Shown here: positions 24,294 to 32,607 of the stretch, one piece after another
Layout of the letters: each line of letters starts with the position of its first letter
How positions within the stretch are numbered: position 1 is the first letter of the stretch
From: Deinococcus cellulosilyticus NBRC 106333 = KACC 11606
GTDB lineage: Bacteria > Deinococcota > Deinococci > Deinococcales > Deinococcaceae
Length of the DNA stretch: 64,000 nucleotides
Reading direction: 5' to 3'
NCBI RefSeq assembly: GCF_007990775.1
Contig: NZ_BJXB01000022.1
Span: forward strand, 1 to 64,000
The notes under the pieces: generated by a model
What the model was told of the DNA's origin: nothing
Databases searched by the model: none
What the model saw: the letters and a program-made list of their open reading frames with translations, nothing else
Translations under genes and position numbers: made by a program

Positions 24294-25091
24294 ATGCCAA
24301 CCTTACTTGCGTTGTATGCCCACCCGGACGACGAAGCCTTCTCTGGTGGGGTTCTGGCCCACTATGCCAAACTCGGGGTGGATGTTCACCTGATCTGCGC
24401 CACCCGGGGTGAGTCGGGAAAGATCACCGATCCTGAACTGACCCACATCACCGATCTGGGGGCCCAGAGGGAACAGGAGTTGCGTGACTCCTGCAAGGCC
24501 CTGGGCATCCATGAACCCATTTTCCTGGGTTACCACGATTCTGGACGCTTCGAGCGCACCCAGACCAACAACACTTCTGCTTTCATGCATCAGGAGATCT
24601 TTGATGTGGAAGCCAGACTGAAGCCCTACGTGGAGTCCCTGAACCCTGACATCCTGTTGACCTTCGATCCTCACGGCGGATACGGGCACATCGACCACCT
24701 GGTGATTCACCGGGCTGTGACGGCCCTGTTTTATTCTTCTGGCACCCCAAAACGCCTGTTTTACAACGTGATGCCTGTGGCTTTCTCAGAGCGCATGGCC
24801 CAGACGGGCATCAATCAGAACCTCGATCCGAAAGTGTACGGAGTGAATGACCAGACCATCGCCGTGAAGCTGGATGTCGGCCATGTGATTGCCCAGAAAC
24901 AGGCATCCATGCAAGCCCACCGCAGCCAGATGGGGGCCAATTCCCGCTTTGCCCAGATGCCCAAAGAGTACCTGGAGCAGATGCAGGAAAGCATGAAAAC
25001 AGAATATTTCGCTCTGGGTGGGACCCGCACCCCCATTCCCACCTTCCCCCTGAGGGGCCTCTTTGATGGCCTCGGGTACGACATCGACTGA
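24294..25091 (+). CDS. PIG-L family deacetylase
   Basis: 265 residues from ATG 24294 (ATGs at 24282 and 24288 are alternatives; TATGCT lies 7 nt before 24294). The zinc motif AHPDDEAF starts at residue ~8, and the third ligand is in GHIDHLVIH. Family members remove acetyl from N-acetylglucosamine-type substrates. In Deinococcus relatives one such enzyme (BshB) acts in bacillithiol synthesis, which is possible here but not shown. Cytosolic. Followed by a good terminator. Confidence 0.9.
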   Translation: MPTLLALYAHPDDEAFSGGVLAHYAKLGVDVHLICATRGESGKITDPELTHITDLGAQREQELRDSCKALGIHEPIFLGYHDSGRFERTQTNNTSAFMHQEIFDVEARLKPYVESLNPDILLTFDPHGGYGHIDHLVIHRAVTALFYSSGTPKRLFYNVMPVAFSERMAQTGINQNLDPKVYGVNDQTIAVKLDVGHVIAQKQASMQAHRSQMGANSRFAQMPKEYLEQMQESMKTEYFALGGTRTPIPTFPLRGLFDGLGYDID

Positions 25092-25111
25092 CATCAAACT
25101 TCTGAACCATG

Positions 25112-25141
25112 CCTTCCAGCCTGCCTGGAGGGTTTTTTTTG
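25112..25141 (+). terminator. Terminator after PIG-L gene
   Basis: CCTTCCAG, loop cctgc-type, CTGGAGG followed by eight T. Confidence 0.85.
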
Positions 25142-25180
25142 ACCAGCTGCCAGCCCCTCTCTCGCCAACAAAATGTTCTG

Positions 25181-25213
25181 TTGCTGATGCCTGACCGCTG
25201 AAGGCTGACCGCT
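25181..25213. repeat. Four-heptad repeat array, NNTCAGC variant (reverse)
   Basis: Read on the minus strand: AGC, then GGTCAGC, CTTCAGC, GGTCAGG, CATCAGC, then AA. Confidence 0.75.
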
Positions 25214-25258
25214 TGTTTCCTGATGCATTCTCATGCACCAAACTGACAGAATGGGCGC

Positions 25259-25993
25259 ATGAGACTTGTGTTGATGGTGGGTGCAGCGCTGATCGCCCCC
25301 CTGGCTTCTGCGCAGGACCTCACCACCGGTGAGTGGACCCTGCTGATTTCCGGCAACTTTGGCAAATTTCAGGAACTCATTCCCTCTCCCACCCTGAAAA
25401 TCCAGGGAAAGCAGCTTTCTGGTTTCTCGGGGTGCAACCGTTACTCCGGGAGCCTCAGCCTGAAAAGCAACCAGATCAAGATTGCTTCGCTGGTCAGCAC
25501 CAAAATGGCCTGTGAACCCCGTCCCCTGAAAACCGAGCAGGCCTTCATCAAGTCCCTGCAGGGGGCCACCCGTTATCAGGTGAACAACAACACCCTGATC
25601 CTGTACACCAAAGGCTCTGGCATGATGGTGTTCACCCGCAATGTGACACCCAAAGTGGAAGCCAAGCTGGCCCCTGGCAAGCCCGAGACCAAAATCGAGG
25701 CCAGAACCCTGACCCCTGAAGCCCAGGTGCAGAGTGCAGACACCCAGGTGCTGCTGGTGGGTCCAAAGCGGGTGGATTGCACCGGAGCCGCACCCATGAA
25801 ATGCCTGCAGGTGAAGACACCAGACAAGAAAGACTGGGAGTTCTTCTACAGTGGCATTGAAGGTTTCAATTACGAGGAGGGGTTCAACTACCGCATCCGG
25901 GTAAAAATCGAGGATGTGAAAAATCCCCCTGCAGATGCCAGCAGCAAAAAGTACATCCTGCTGGAAATCCTCGAAAAAACACCTGCGAAATAA
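25259..25993 (+). CDS. META-domain secreted protein
   Basis: 244 residues, signal peptide ending ASA. Residues ~25-125 form a META/HslJ-like domain: TGEWTLLISG, LSGFSGCNRYSGSL and STKMACEPRP with the conserved Cys pair. Residues ~165-244 are a second domain of unknown type (VDCTGAAPMKCLQVKT, FFYSGIEGFNYEEGF) that resembles the DUF4377-like partner often joined to META domains. HslJ-type proteins are outer-membrane or periplasmic and linked to stress and drug tolerance. CAGAAT 6 nt before the ATG hints at leaderless translation. Confidence 0.83.
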   Translation: MRLVLMVGAALIAPLASAQDLTTGEWTLLISGNFGKFQELIPSPTLKIQGKQLSGFSGCNRYSGSLSLKSNQIKIASLVSTKMACEPRPLKTEQAFIKSLQGATRYQVNNNTLILYTKGSGMMVFTRNVTPKVEAKLAPGKPETKIEARTLTPEAQVQSADTQVLLVGPKRVDCTGAAPMKCLQVKTPDKKDWEFFYSGIEGFNYEEGFNYRIRVKIEDVKNPPADASSKKYILLEILEKTPAK

Positions 25994-26036
25994 ACCCTCT
26001 GGCCCATCCAGGGCTGAAAAAACTTTCAGATGTCAG

Positions 26037-26065
26037 AAACCGCCAGAGCAACCCTGGTGGTTTTT
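26037..26065 (+). terminator. Terminator after META-domain gene
   Basis: AAACCGCCAG/CTGGTGGTTT stem with T-run TTTTTC. Confidence 0.75.
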
Positions 26066-26131
26066 CTGTCCCTGTCTGCAATTTCAATATTGATAGTGTA
26101 GAGGTGACACTCAGCCATCAGAATCCGGGGC

Positions 26132-26137
26132 CATAAT
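26132..26137 (+). promoter_or_regulatory. -10 box of leaderless aldose epimerase gene
   Basis: CATAAT, 7 nt before ATG 26145. It overlaps the alternative ATG at 26136, arguing against that start. Confidence 0.5.
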
Positions 26138-26144
26138 GGGAACC

Positions 26145-27062
26145 ATGGACTTACACACCATCGAAAACGGCCAGTTGCGCCTGCAGGTGCATGAACGCCT
26201 CGGGGCCAGCATTGCAGCACTTCAGTACCGCATCGGGGGCACCTGGCACCCCATCATGCGGGAAGTTTCCGACGACGCCCTGAAAGGCAACATCTCCAGC
26301 CCACTCAGCAGTTACTCCCTGGTGCCCTTCTCCAACCGTATCCCTGAAGGCAAATTCACCTTCAAGGGGAAACAGCACCAGCTCATGACCAACACCAAGG
26401 AGCACACCACCATTCACGGGGACGTGCGCAACCGCCCTCACCGCCTGCAGGAGGCCACCCTCACCCGTCTGGTGTTCGGGTTTGACTCCCGGGAGCACAC
26501 CGATCTGGAAGCCTTCAACTATCCTTTCCCCCTCACCCTGAAGACCACCTTTGAGTTGACGGGCAACACCCTGATCCAGACCCTGGAGATCACCAATGTC
26601 GGAGATGAGGAAATGCCCATCGGTTTTGGGATTCACCCTTATTTCGTGCGTTCCTTTGCTGGCTCTGGAGATGCCGTACTGCAGTTCGAAGTGGATGGCG
26701 TCTACAGGACCGACAGCACCAACATCCCAAAAGAAGGCAAACAGCCCCTGCCTGCAGATCTGGATTTCAGTGGTGGCGCAGCGCTGGGAGACCGCAAATT
26801 TGACACCGTTTTTGGTGGGTTTGCAGGAAACCTCAAGGTCAGCTATCCAGGCACCCCTTACAACCTGACCCTGCAGGCCGACCCGGTGTTCCAGCACCTG
26901 ATTCTCTTCACTGCCCCCGATGGAACCATGGCCCTGGAACCCGTGACCAACTGCACCAATGCCTTCAATCTGCATGAAGAGGGGGTCAAAGACACCGGTT
27001 TCCTGAGCTTGCTCCCCGGAAACAGCATTTCTGGCAGCATCCAGTTCACGCTTGGCGAATAA
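26145..27062 (+). CDS. Aldose 1-epimerase family protein
   Basis: 305 residues from ATG 26145. The galactose-mutarotase-type fold is marked by SYSLVPFSNRIPEGKF, the first His in TTIHGDVRNRPH, the second in FGIHPYFVRS and the acidic residue in ALEPVTNCTNAFN. It interconverts alpha and beta anomers of a hexose; which sugar is not clear. No signal peptide. It stands alone between two strong terminators. Confidence is high for the family, lower for the exact substrate. Confidence 0.92.
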   Translation: MDLHTIENGQLRLQVHERLGASIAALQYRIGGTWHPIMREVSDDALKGNISSPLSSYSLVPFSNRIPEGKFTFKGKQHQLMTNTKEHTTIHGDVRNRPHRLQEATLTRLVFGFDSREHTDLEAFNYPFPLTLKTTFELTGNTLIQTLEITNVGDEEMPIGFGIHPYFVRSFAGSGDAVLQFEVDGVYRTDSTNIPKEGKQPLPADLDFSGGAALGDRKFDTVFGGFAGNLKVSYPGTPYNLTLQADPVFQHLILFTAPDGTMALEPVTNCTNAFNLHEEGVKDTGFLSLLPGNSISGSIQFTLGE

Positions 27063-27080
27063 CTTTTGCTTTGTTTGAAC

Positions 27081-27112
27081 AACCACCTGCCAGTGCTGGC
27101 AGGTGGTTTTGC
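27081..27112 (+). terminator. Terminator after aldose epimerase
   Basis: 13-bp perfect stem AACCACCTGCCAG/CTGGCAGGTGGTT with 2-nt loop, then TT. Confidence 0.9.
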
Positions 27113-27269
27113 ATGAGAGTCTCTCAGAAAAAGTGACAAATCCGTCACAAGTGCTCAGCTCAACTTCAATTATTCTGGGTGCAAATCCATATGCATCTGG
27201 AGGTCAAGCTGATCCTTGTTTTTTGATGTCCATCCAGAATCCATCACATCATGCTCACGAGGTTTATAT

Positions 27270-28016
27270 ATGAAAAAACTCTTCTATATGCTGCTGGTGC
27301 CCGCACTGGCGTCCTGTGGTTTTCAGATGCCAGAGATGGACAGAAATGCCTGGCTGGCTTTCAACCAGGATTACAAAGACCTGTCCTACAATAAGGACCG
27401 CACTCCTGCCCAGCGTTTCTTTGATGTGGATTTTGTTGAGACCGCAGATGTGCATCTGGACACCGACCCGGCCACCATCAACAACCAGAACCTGCAGTTG
27501 ATGGATCTTGCCACCCAGCAAGCCATCCCCATGACCTTTTCCATGCATGAGTATCCCGATGGAATGGGAGGCATTCGCGGAAAATACATCAAGTTGAAAG
27601 CTTCACAGGTGCTGAAGTACAACCATGCTTACCGTCTGATCGCCCATAAAGGCATCAAGACCCGTAAGGGCAATGCCATGACCAGCGAGGAGATCTATGA
27701 TTTCCAGACGGAAAAAGAACCTCTGCAGTTGCTTGTTTTAAATGAGGGTTTCGATCCTGAAAGCAAAACCTATCAAATCACCCTCAAAAACAACAGTGCG
27801 TTTTCCAGTTCAGGACTCATCTTCAACAAAGTCTGCGATGCACCTGCCCGTCGGGCGTACCACGCTTATGTGAAGGAATGGGCTGCTGGAGCAACGGCAA
27901 CGGTCATCCTGAAGTTGATTGAAGGTTCCATTCAGGACAACACGGCTCCAACAGAATGCCGACCATTAAAAGCTTACGATTTCTTTGCCGAACGAGAAAT
28001 TCTGGTGAATCCATGA
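27270..28016 (+). CDS. Tandem Ig-like lipoprotein 1
   Basis: 248 residues from ATG 27270. Lipobox MLLVPALASC puts it on a membrane. Residues ~50-155 follow the SbsA-type Ig-like domain (DTDPATINNQNLQL, YNHAYRLIAHKGI, GNAMTSEEIYDFQTE). The C-terminal ~85 residues form a second beta domain with two cysteines (NKVCDAP, PTECRP). This domain order and the two cysteines recur in the next three genes. It overlaps the next gene (ATGA). Function unknown; surface or periplasmic binding role is likely. Confidence 0.83.
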   Translation: MKKLFYMLLVPALASCGFQMPEMDRNAWLAFNQDYKDLSYNKDRTPAQRFFDVDFVETADVHLDTDPATINNQNLQLMDLATQQAIPMTFSMHEYPDGMGGIRGKYIKLKASQVLKYNHAYRLIAHKGIKTRKGNAMTSEEIYDFQTEKEPLQLLVLNEGFDPESKTYQITLKNNSAFSSSGLIFNKVCDAPARRAYHAYVKEWAAGATATVILKLIEGSIQDNTAPTECRPLKAYDFFAEREILVNP

Positions 28017-28756
28017 AAAAACTGTTGTTGATGCTGCCCCTCCTGATGGTGGCCTGCAATCGAACAGAACGTCCTTATGATGCTGCGGTCCTTCCTTCAC
28101 ATGTGATTTTTGTTTCGCAGCAGGACACCTGGAACATGGAGTACACCACGAAAGTGATTGTCAATGACCGTCAGACCGTCACCCTGAAGCTGGACATTCC
28201 ATCCAGAATCGATGCCAGCAACCTGTCCAGCAAATTCAACCTGAAGTACCTTGCCGACACCCTGCAGATTCCACTGCAGGTGTCCCACAAAGAATACGTT
28301 TCTGTCAGGGACAATCAGGTTCATACCCTCATCACTGTCAAAACCACCCAGCCACTGAACTTTGAAAAAGGACAGTACGACACGGATTTCCATGTGCAAC
28401 CCATTCCCGCAGCAGACGGCAAGAAACGAACCCTTGCCCTGGAATATGGTCTTGAGCTTGTCAAGGCCAGTGAGGTGTTGAAAGGAGAGAACCTCAAGCT
28501 TTTTCCTGGGGACACCCCTGAGCTTTCTGCCACCATCAAGAACCCCTCTGCTGCTGTGGTCCCTGCTTTTGTGGTGCGTGGAAGCTGCCATGAGGATGAG
28601 AACATGGCCACCTTCTATCAAGCCATTCCAGAAATCCCAGCAGGAGGATCTGTTCAGGTGAACCTGAAATTCCGCAATGGAGAAAAAACCCTCAGTGCCG
28701 CTACAGATTGCAACATCTGGGGTGCCCGCCTGGATCAGGCCATTGCCATTGAGTGA
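28013..28756 (+). CDS. Tandem Ig-like lipoprotein 2
   Basis: 247 residues; the ATG overlaps the previous stop, so translation is coupled. Lipobox LMLPLLMVAC. It is the most diverged of the four: the Ig-like domain keeps DASNLSSKFNLKYL and the closing strand, and the C-terminal domain keeps the Cys pair (RGSCHEDEN, ATDCNIW). Paralogy with its neighbours rests on equal length, equal domain order and the cysteines rather than on high identity. No enzymatic motif. Confidence 0.8.
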   Translation: MKKLLLMLPLLMVACNRTERPYDAAVLPSHVIFVSQQDTWNMEYTTKVIVNDRQTVTLKLDIPSRIDASNLSSKFNLKYLADTLQIPLQVSHKEYVSVRDNQVHTLITVKTTQPLNFEKGQYDTDFHVQPIPAADGKKRTLALEYGLELVKASEVLKGENLKLFPGDTPELSATIKNPSAAVVPAFVVRGSCHEDENMATFYQAIPEIPAGGSVQVNLKFRNGEKTLSAATDCNIWGARLDQAIAIE

Positions 28757-28803
28757 TCCTTTTTCAGCAGCTCCTGTCCATTGTTCTTGATCAAGGAGTA
28801 CAC

Positions 28804-29577
28804 ATGATCCACAAAAAGCTTCACCCTTTCATGATTCTGTCTCTCGCTCTGACCTTTTCCTCTTGCAGCACGACCTACGTGAACCCCACCAAAGACCCTG
28901 ATCCAGGACCTCCAGTGGTGGATGTGGTTGCAGATTCGAAATTTTTTCTGAACCCTGTGTCAGGGACAGGGGCCCACACCAGCCTTCATGATATCGATTT
29001 TGTCGCCCAGTTGCGTTTCAGCGAGACCATGAACATCGGCACGGTTGAAAAAAGCATCCTGCTGCTGGACAGCCAGAATCAGGTTGTGCCTCTGAAACTG
29101 ACCTACAAGAGTGACCTGTACAATTACCGGGCCAGCACCAGCGTGGAAGTGAAACCTCAGAAACCTCTGGCTTACAACCAGACTTATCAGCTGAAAGTCC
29201 TGAAAACAGCAGAGGACATCACCGGACAGGCCCTCGTTCAGGAAAAGCAGATGGATTTCACCACCGAAAAAGCGCCAGTGCAATTGCGGATTGAAAAGTC
29301 TGTTTATGCCTTTGGTGCTGGTGAACCCACCTATACCCTGACCCTGAAGAATGTTGCGGCTGATCCTGCCCAGAAGGTCCATTTGTGGACCCGTTGCGAG
29401 AACAGTTTCTCCCAGGTGGAATTCAGGTTCTATCTTCCTCAACTTGCTTCACAGGCTTCGATGGTCCTCACAGCGGAAGTGTTTGGTGGACAGAACATCG
29501 GGGGAGCAAAACAGGTGGTTTGCAAAACCCAGGCTCTGGCAGAAAGCCAGGACCGTGAAGTCTGGTTGCTGGAGTGA
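28804..29577 (+). CDS. Tandem Ig-like lipoprotein 3
   Basis: 257 residues from ATG 28804 after CAAGGAGTACAC, a good ribosome site. Lipobox ALTFSSC. Clear SbsA-type Ig-like domain: RFSETMNIGTVEKSILLLD, KPLAYNQTYQLKVLKTAEDI, QMDFTTEKAP. C-terminal domain with LWTRCENSF and QVVCKT. A proline-rich linker (PTKDPDPGPPVVD) follows the lipid anchor and would lift the domains off the membrane. Confidence 0.83.
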   Translation: MIHKKLHPFMILSLALTFSSCSTTYVNPTKDPDPGPPVVDVVADSKFFLNPVSGTGAHTSLHDIDFVAQLRFSETMNIGTVEKSILLLDSQNQVVPLKLTYKSDLYNYRASTSVEVKPQKPLAYNQTYQLKVLKTAEDITGQALVQEKQMDFTTEKAPVQLRIEKSVYAFGAGEPTYTLTLKNVAADPAQKVHLWTRCENSFSQVEFRFYLPQLASQASMVLTAEVFGGQNIGGAKQVVCKTQALAESQDREVWLLE

Positions 29578-29580
29578 ATC

Positions 29581-30345
29581 ATGAAACATTTTCTGATGCT
29601 TTCTGCACTGCTGGGGCTTCTGTCGGCCTGCTCGATGGGCTCACCCACGCCACCTCCCCCGGCCATCAATGAGCCTGGACCTCCAGAGGCGTGGATCTAC
29701 CCTCACAACCTCCATGCCTTCAACGGGGTGGATCATCTGGATCTGGATGAAGATCCCATTCTTGATTTCAATGTCCTCTTCAATGAGGAGATGGACAAAA
29801 ATTCTGTGGTCAGCAGTGTCTCCATCACAGATGATGCAGGACATCTGGTGCCTTTTGATTTCACGCTCACCTCGGCCCGCATCGATGGTGAAGGACCTTA
29901 TGCGCTCCTGATTCCAATGGTTCTCAATGCAAGAAGCAAAGCCCCTTTGAAGTACGGGACCCATTACACCATCGCAGTGAAGCGCACCGCCAGAGACATC
30001 ACAGGAGAGAACCTCAAGGAAGAGGTGTCAGCAGATCTGTGGACAGCGGTTGCTCCCTACCGACTGAAGGTGGAGCAACTGGCTCTGGCTGCAGGAGACC
30101 CTCCAGTGTTGCAGGTGAAGGTCACCAATCTGGCGGCCCCGGTGAAAAGCCTGATGCTTCACGCCTCCTGTGCCCGCAATGTGGTCACAACGTCCTTTTA
30201 CCGTTACTTTGCTGCCCTTGACTCAGGGGAATCGAGACAGGTCAACATGACGTACAGTTCTGGAAAGCAGGATGTGGCTCCTGACCTCCAGTGCGCGGTT
30301 CAGGGAGAGGTGCTGGATCAGTTTGCCAGGGTTTACATTGAATGA
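29581..30345 (+). CDS. Tandem Ig-like lipoprotein 4
   Basis: 254 residues, starting 3 nt after the previous stop. Lipobox LLGLLSAC, then a Pro-rich linker (GSPTPPPPAINEPGPPE). Ig-like domain: LFNEEMDKNSVVSSVSI, YGTHYTIAVKRTARDI. C-terminal domain with LHASCARNV and LQCAVQ. Closest to copy 3 (shared linker, RTARDITG/KTAEDITG motif), so the last duplication probably made copies 3 and 4. No terminator is obvious before the lysine promoter. Confidence 0.83.
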   Translation: MKHFLMLSALLGLLSACSMGSPTPPPPAINEPGPPEAWIYPHNLHAFNGVDHLDLDEDPILDFNVLFNEEMDKNSVVSSVSITDDAGHLVPFDFTLTSARIDGEGPYALLIPMVLNARSKAPLKYGTHYTIAVKRTARDITGENLKEEVSADLWTAVAPYRLKVEQLALAAGDPPVLQVKVTNLAAPVKSLMLHASCARNVVTTSFYRYFAALDSGESRQVNMTYSSGKQDVAPDLQCAVQGEVLDQFARVYIE

Positions 30346-30351
30346 GTCAGC

Positions 30352-30411
30352 TTTACAATTGTAAACTTTATTCACATTTTATTTGACATTTGATAATTTT
30401 TGGGGTACATT
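30352..30411 (+). promoter_or_regulatory. hcs promoter with upstream palindrome
   Basis: TTGACA (30383-30388), 17-bp spacer, TACATT (30406-30411) is near consensus. It ends 11 nt before the hcs start, leaving almost no leader. The perfect 14-bp palindrome TTTACAATTGTAAA (30352-30365) lies just upstream of the -35 box and is a candidate operator. Confidence 0.75.
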
Positions 30412-30422
30412 GTTTTTCACTT

Positions 30423-31592
30423 ATGAGTCAGGAGTCCCCCAACCAGGAGTACAAAGCCTACATTCCCGCAAACCGGTGGTTCATCATCGATTCCACCCTG
30501 CGGGAAGGTGAACAATTTGCCCGTGCCAGCTTCACCAGCGACGACAAAGTCGAGGTCGCAAAAGCACTGGACACCTTCGGTGTGGAATTCATCGAAGTGA
30601 CCACCCCCATGGTCAACGATCAGGCCGCAAAAGACGCCACCCGACTGGTGAACCTGGGCCTGAACGCCAAGATCATCACCCACGTGCGCTGCGCCATGGA
30701 AGACGCCAGACGGGCCATTGACACTGGCGTGCACGGCCTGGACCTCCTGTTCGGAACCTCCAGCTACCTGCGTGAATTCTCCCACGGCAAGAGCATCGAC
30801 CAGATCATCGATCAGGCCAGAGAAGTCATCCAGTACGTCAAGTCTCAGGGCGTGCAGGTGCGTTTCTCCGCCGAGGACACCTTCAGAAGCGAAGAGGAAG
30901 ACCTCCTGAGGGTGTACAAGGCTGTGGACGAAATTGGTGTCAACCGGGTTGGACTGGCAGACACCGTGGGTGTGGCCACCCCCAGGCAAGTGTACTCTCT
31001 GGTGCGCGAGGTGCGTAAAGCCGTGAAATGCGACATTGAATTCCACGGCCACAACGACACCGGATGCGCTGTCTCCAACGCCTATGAAGCTGTCGAGGCC
31101 GGAGCCACCCACATTGACACCACCATTCTGGGCATCGGGGAGCGCAACGGCATCACCCCCATGGGCGGATTCCTGGCCCGCATGTTCACCTTCGATCCCC
31201 AGGGTCTGATCGACAAGTACAACCTGGAAATGCTCCCCGAGCTCGACAACATGATTGCTCGCATGGTGGGCCTGCCCATTCCCTGGAACAACTACCTGAC
31301 TGGAGAATTCGCCTACAACCACAAGGCCGGGATGCACCTGAAAGCCATCTACCTCAACCCCGGCGCTTACGAGGCCATTCCCCCGGAAGTCTTCGGGGTG
31401 GGCCGCCGCATTCAGGCCGGCAGCAAACTGACTGGCAAGCACGCCATTGCCTTCAAAGCCCGCGAACTCGGCCTGCACTTCGGGGAGCACCAGCTCCGGG
31501 ACATCACCGACCACATCAAGGCCCTCGCAGACAACGGCGACCTCGACGACGAGCACATTGCCGACATCCTGAAAAGCTGGGTGCTGGCGTAA
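30423..31592 (+). CDS. hcs: Homocitrate synthase
   Basis: 389 residues from ATG 30423. The start of the TIM barrel reads IIDSTLREGEQFA (metal Asp and catalytic Arg), followed by HVRCAMEDARRAID, FSAEDTFRSEEEDL, and the metal site EFHGHNDTGCAVSNA; NHKAGMHLKA belongs to the C-terminal part. It condenses acetyl-CoA with 2-oxoglutarate, the first step of lysine synthesis through alpha-aminoadipate (Lys20 type). First gene of the cluster, under its own near-consensus promoter. Confidence 0.95.
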   Translation: MSQESPNQEYKAYIPANRWFIIDSTLREGEQFARASFTSDDKVEVAKALDTFGVEFIEVTTPMVNDQAAKDATRLVNLGLNAKIITHVRCAMEDARRAIDTGVHGLDLLFGTSSYLREFSHGKSIDQIIDQAREVIQYVKSQGVQVRFSAEDTFRSEEEDLLRVYKAVDEIGVNRVGLADTVGVATPRQVYSLVREVRKAVKCDIEFHGHNDTGCAVSNAYEAVEAGATHIDTTILGIGERNGITPMGGFLARMFTFDPQGLIDKYNLEMLPELDNMIARMVGLPIPWNNYLTGEFAYNHKAGMHLKAIYLNPGAYEAIPPEVFGVGRRIQAGSKLTGKHAIAFKARELGLHFGEHQLRDITDHIKALADNGDLDDEHIADILKSWVLA

Positions 31593-31624
31593 GTTTACAG
31601 TCAACAGTTTACAGTTGACAGTTC
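31592..31624. repeat. Four-heptad repeat array, NNACAGT variant (forward)
   Basis: AGT, then TTACAGT, CAACAGT, TTACAGT, TGACAGT, then TC, starting at the last base of the hcs stop codon. An inverted partner lies at 31656-31686. Confidence 0.75.
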
Positions 31625-31655
31625 GCATTGGCTCAGGCTTGCGCAAGTGCCTCCC

Positions 31656-31686
31656 GCTGTGAACTGTTCACTGTGAACTGTCAACT
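31656..31686. repeat. Four-heptad repeat array, NNACAGT variant (reverse)
   Basis: On the minus strand: AGT, TGACAGT, TCACAGT, GAACAGT, TCACAGC. With 31592-31624 it forms a large potential hairpin between hcs and the next gene. Confidence 0.75.
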
Positions 31687-31728
31687 TTTTGATGACATGG
31701 ACAGATGATCCACGTCCCAGAGGACCCA

Positions 31729-32595
31729 ATGCCCCAGACTTACATCTATACCGTCTACAACGATTACCCCAGTGCCACAGGTGGGAAGGTCATTGCCGTG
31801 TGCGAGGAGGCCCTGGAAGCGGAGTTCCAGGCCATTGCAAAGCAGAATGCTGCCAAATATGGTGCGCCCATCACGGCATTCATCACCGAATACGCACAGG
31901 ACCATGTGAGCCTGCGCTTCTTCAATGCCCAGAAGGAAAAAGGCGACTCTGACTCGGGTGCGATTGTGGCCCTGGCCCACCTGAAGGAACGTGGAGAAAT
32001 CGACAAAACCGTGCAGTTGAACATGCAAGAAGTGATGCAGGCCCGACTGCAACACGGCATGTACCACATCCTGCAGGGAGATGCAAAAGCCTGGGAGGTT
32101 CCCGTGGACCTCGACCACGTGTGCGAGGCCCTGCAAATCGACCATTCCGATCTGGACCAGCGGTACCCCATCATGGCCGCAAGCACCAGCAGACCCAATC
32201 TGGTGGTCCCCCTGACCGCTGAGGGTCTGAGAAGTGCCAAACCCAATCTGGAACTGGTCACGGACCTCAACAATGCCACTGGCACCAGAGGGTTGATTTT
32301 TGTGTGCCTGGAGGGAGAAATCAGCTTCAGGTACACCGCCCCCCTCAAGAACATTGTGGAAGACAACGCCGCGAGCAACACTTATGCAACACTCTGCGGA
32401 TACTTATCAAAAGTGGGTATGCTGGAAGATGGAGCGCAGCGCCTGAGCGTCACGCAAGCCGTCGCCATCAAAAAACCCTCCAGACTCAGTGCAAGCTTCA
32501 CCGTAGAGAACGGCGAGGCAAGAGACATCTGGGTGGGCGGACTGGTCACCCGGCAGGAAGTGCTGGACCTGACCACCGACGAAGAAGAGGAGTGA
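31729..32595 (+). CDS. PhzF-like protein with altered active site, in lysine cluster
   Basis: 288 residues from ATG 31729 (CAGAGGACC upstream; ATG 31705 is an alternative). The fold signatures of the PhzF/DAP-epimerase-like family are seen: IYTVYNDYPSATGGKVIAV, LRFFNAQ, and FRYTAPLKNIVEDNAASNTY near the C-terminus. The catalytic Glu of PhzF (SETAF) is Ile here (PITAF), GHPTLG becomes GDSDSG, and EDPATGS becomes EDNAASN. It is therefore probably not a standard isomerase. Placed between hcs and lysT, so a role in lysine synthesis is inferred. Confidence 0.75.
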   Translation: MPQTYIYTVYNDYPSATGGKVIAVCEEALEAEFQAIAKQNAAKYGAPITAFITEYAQDHVSLRFFNAQKEKGDSDSGAIVALAHLKERGEIDKTVQLNMQEVMQARLQHGMYHILQGDAKAWEVPVDLDHVCEALQIDHSDLDQRYPIMAASTSRPNLVVPLTAEGLRSAKPNLELVTDLNNATGTRGLIFVCLEGEISFRYTAPLKNIVEDNAASNTYATLCGYLSKVGMLEDGAQRLSVTQAVAIKKPSRLSASFTVENGEARDIWVGGLVTRQEVLDLTTDEEEE

Positions 32596-32607
32596 GGAAA
32601 GAGAACC

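Noticed and set aside
30417..31646. 409-residue minus-strand open frame
   Set aside because: Antisense shadow of homocitrate synthase; caused by GC-biased third positions.
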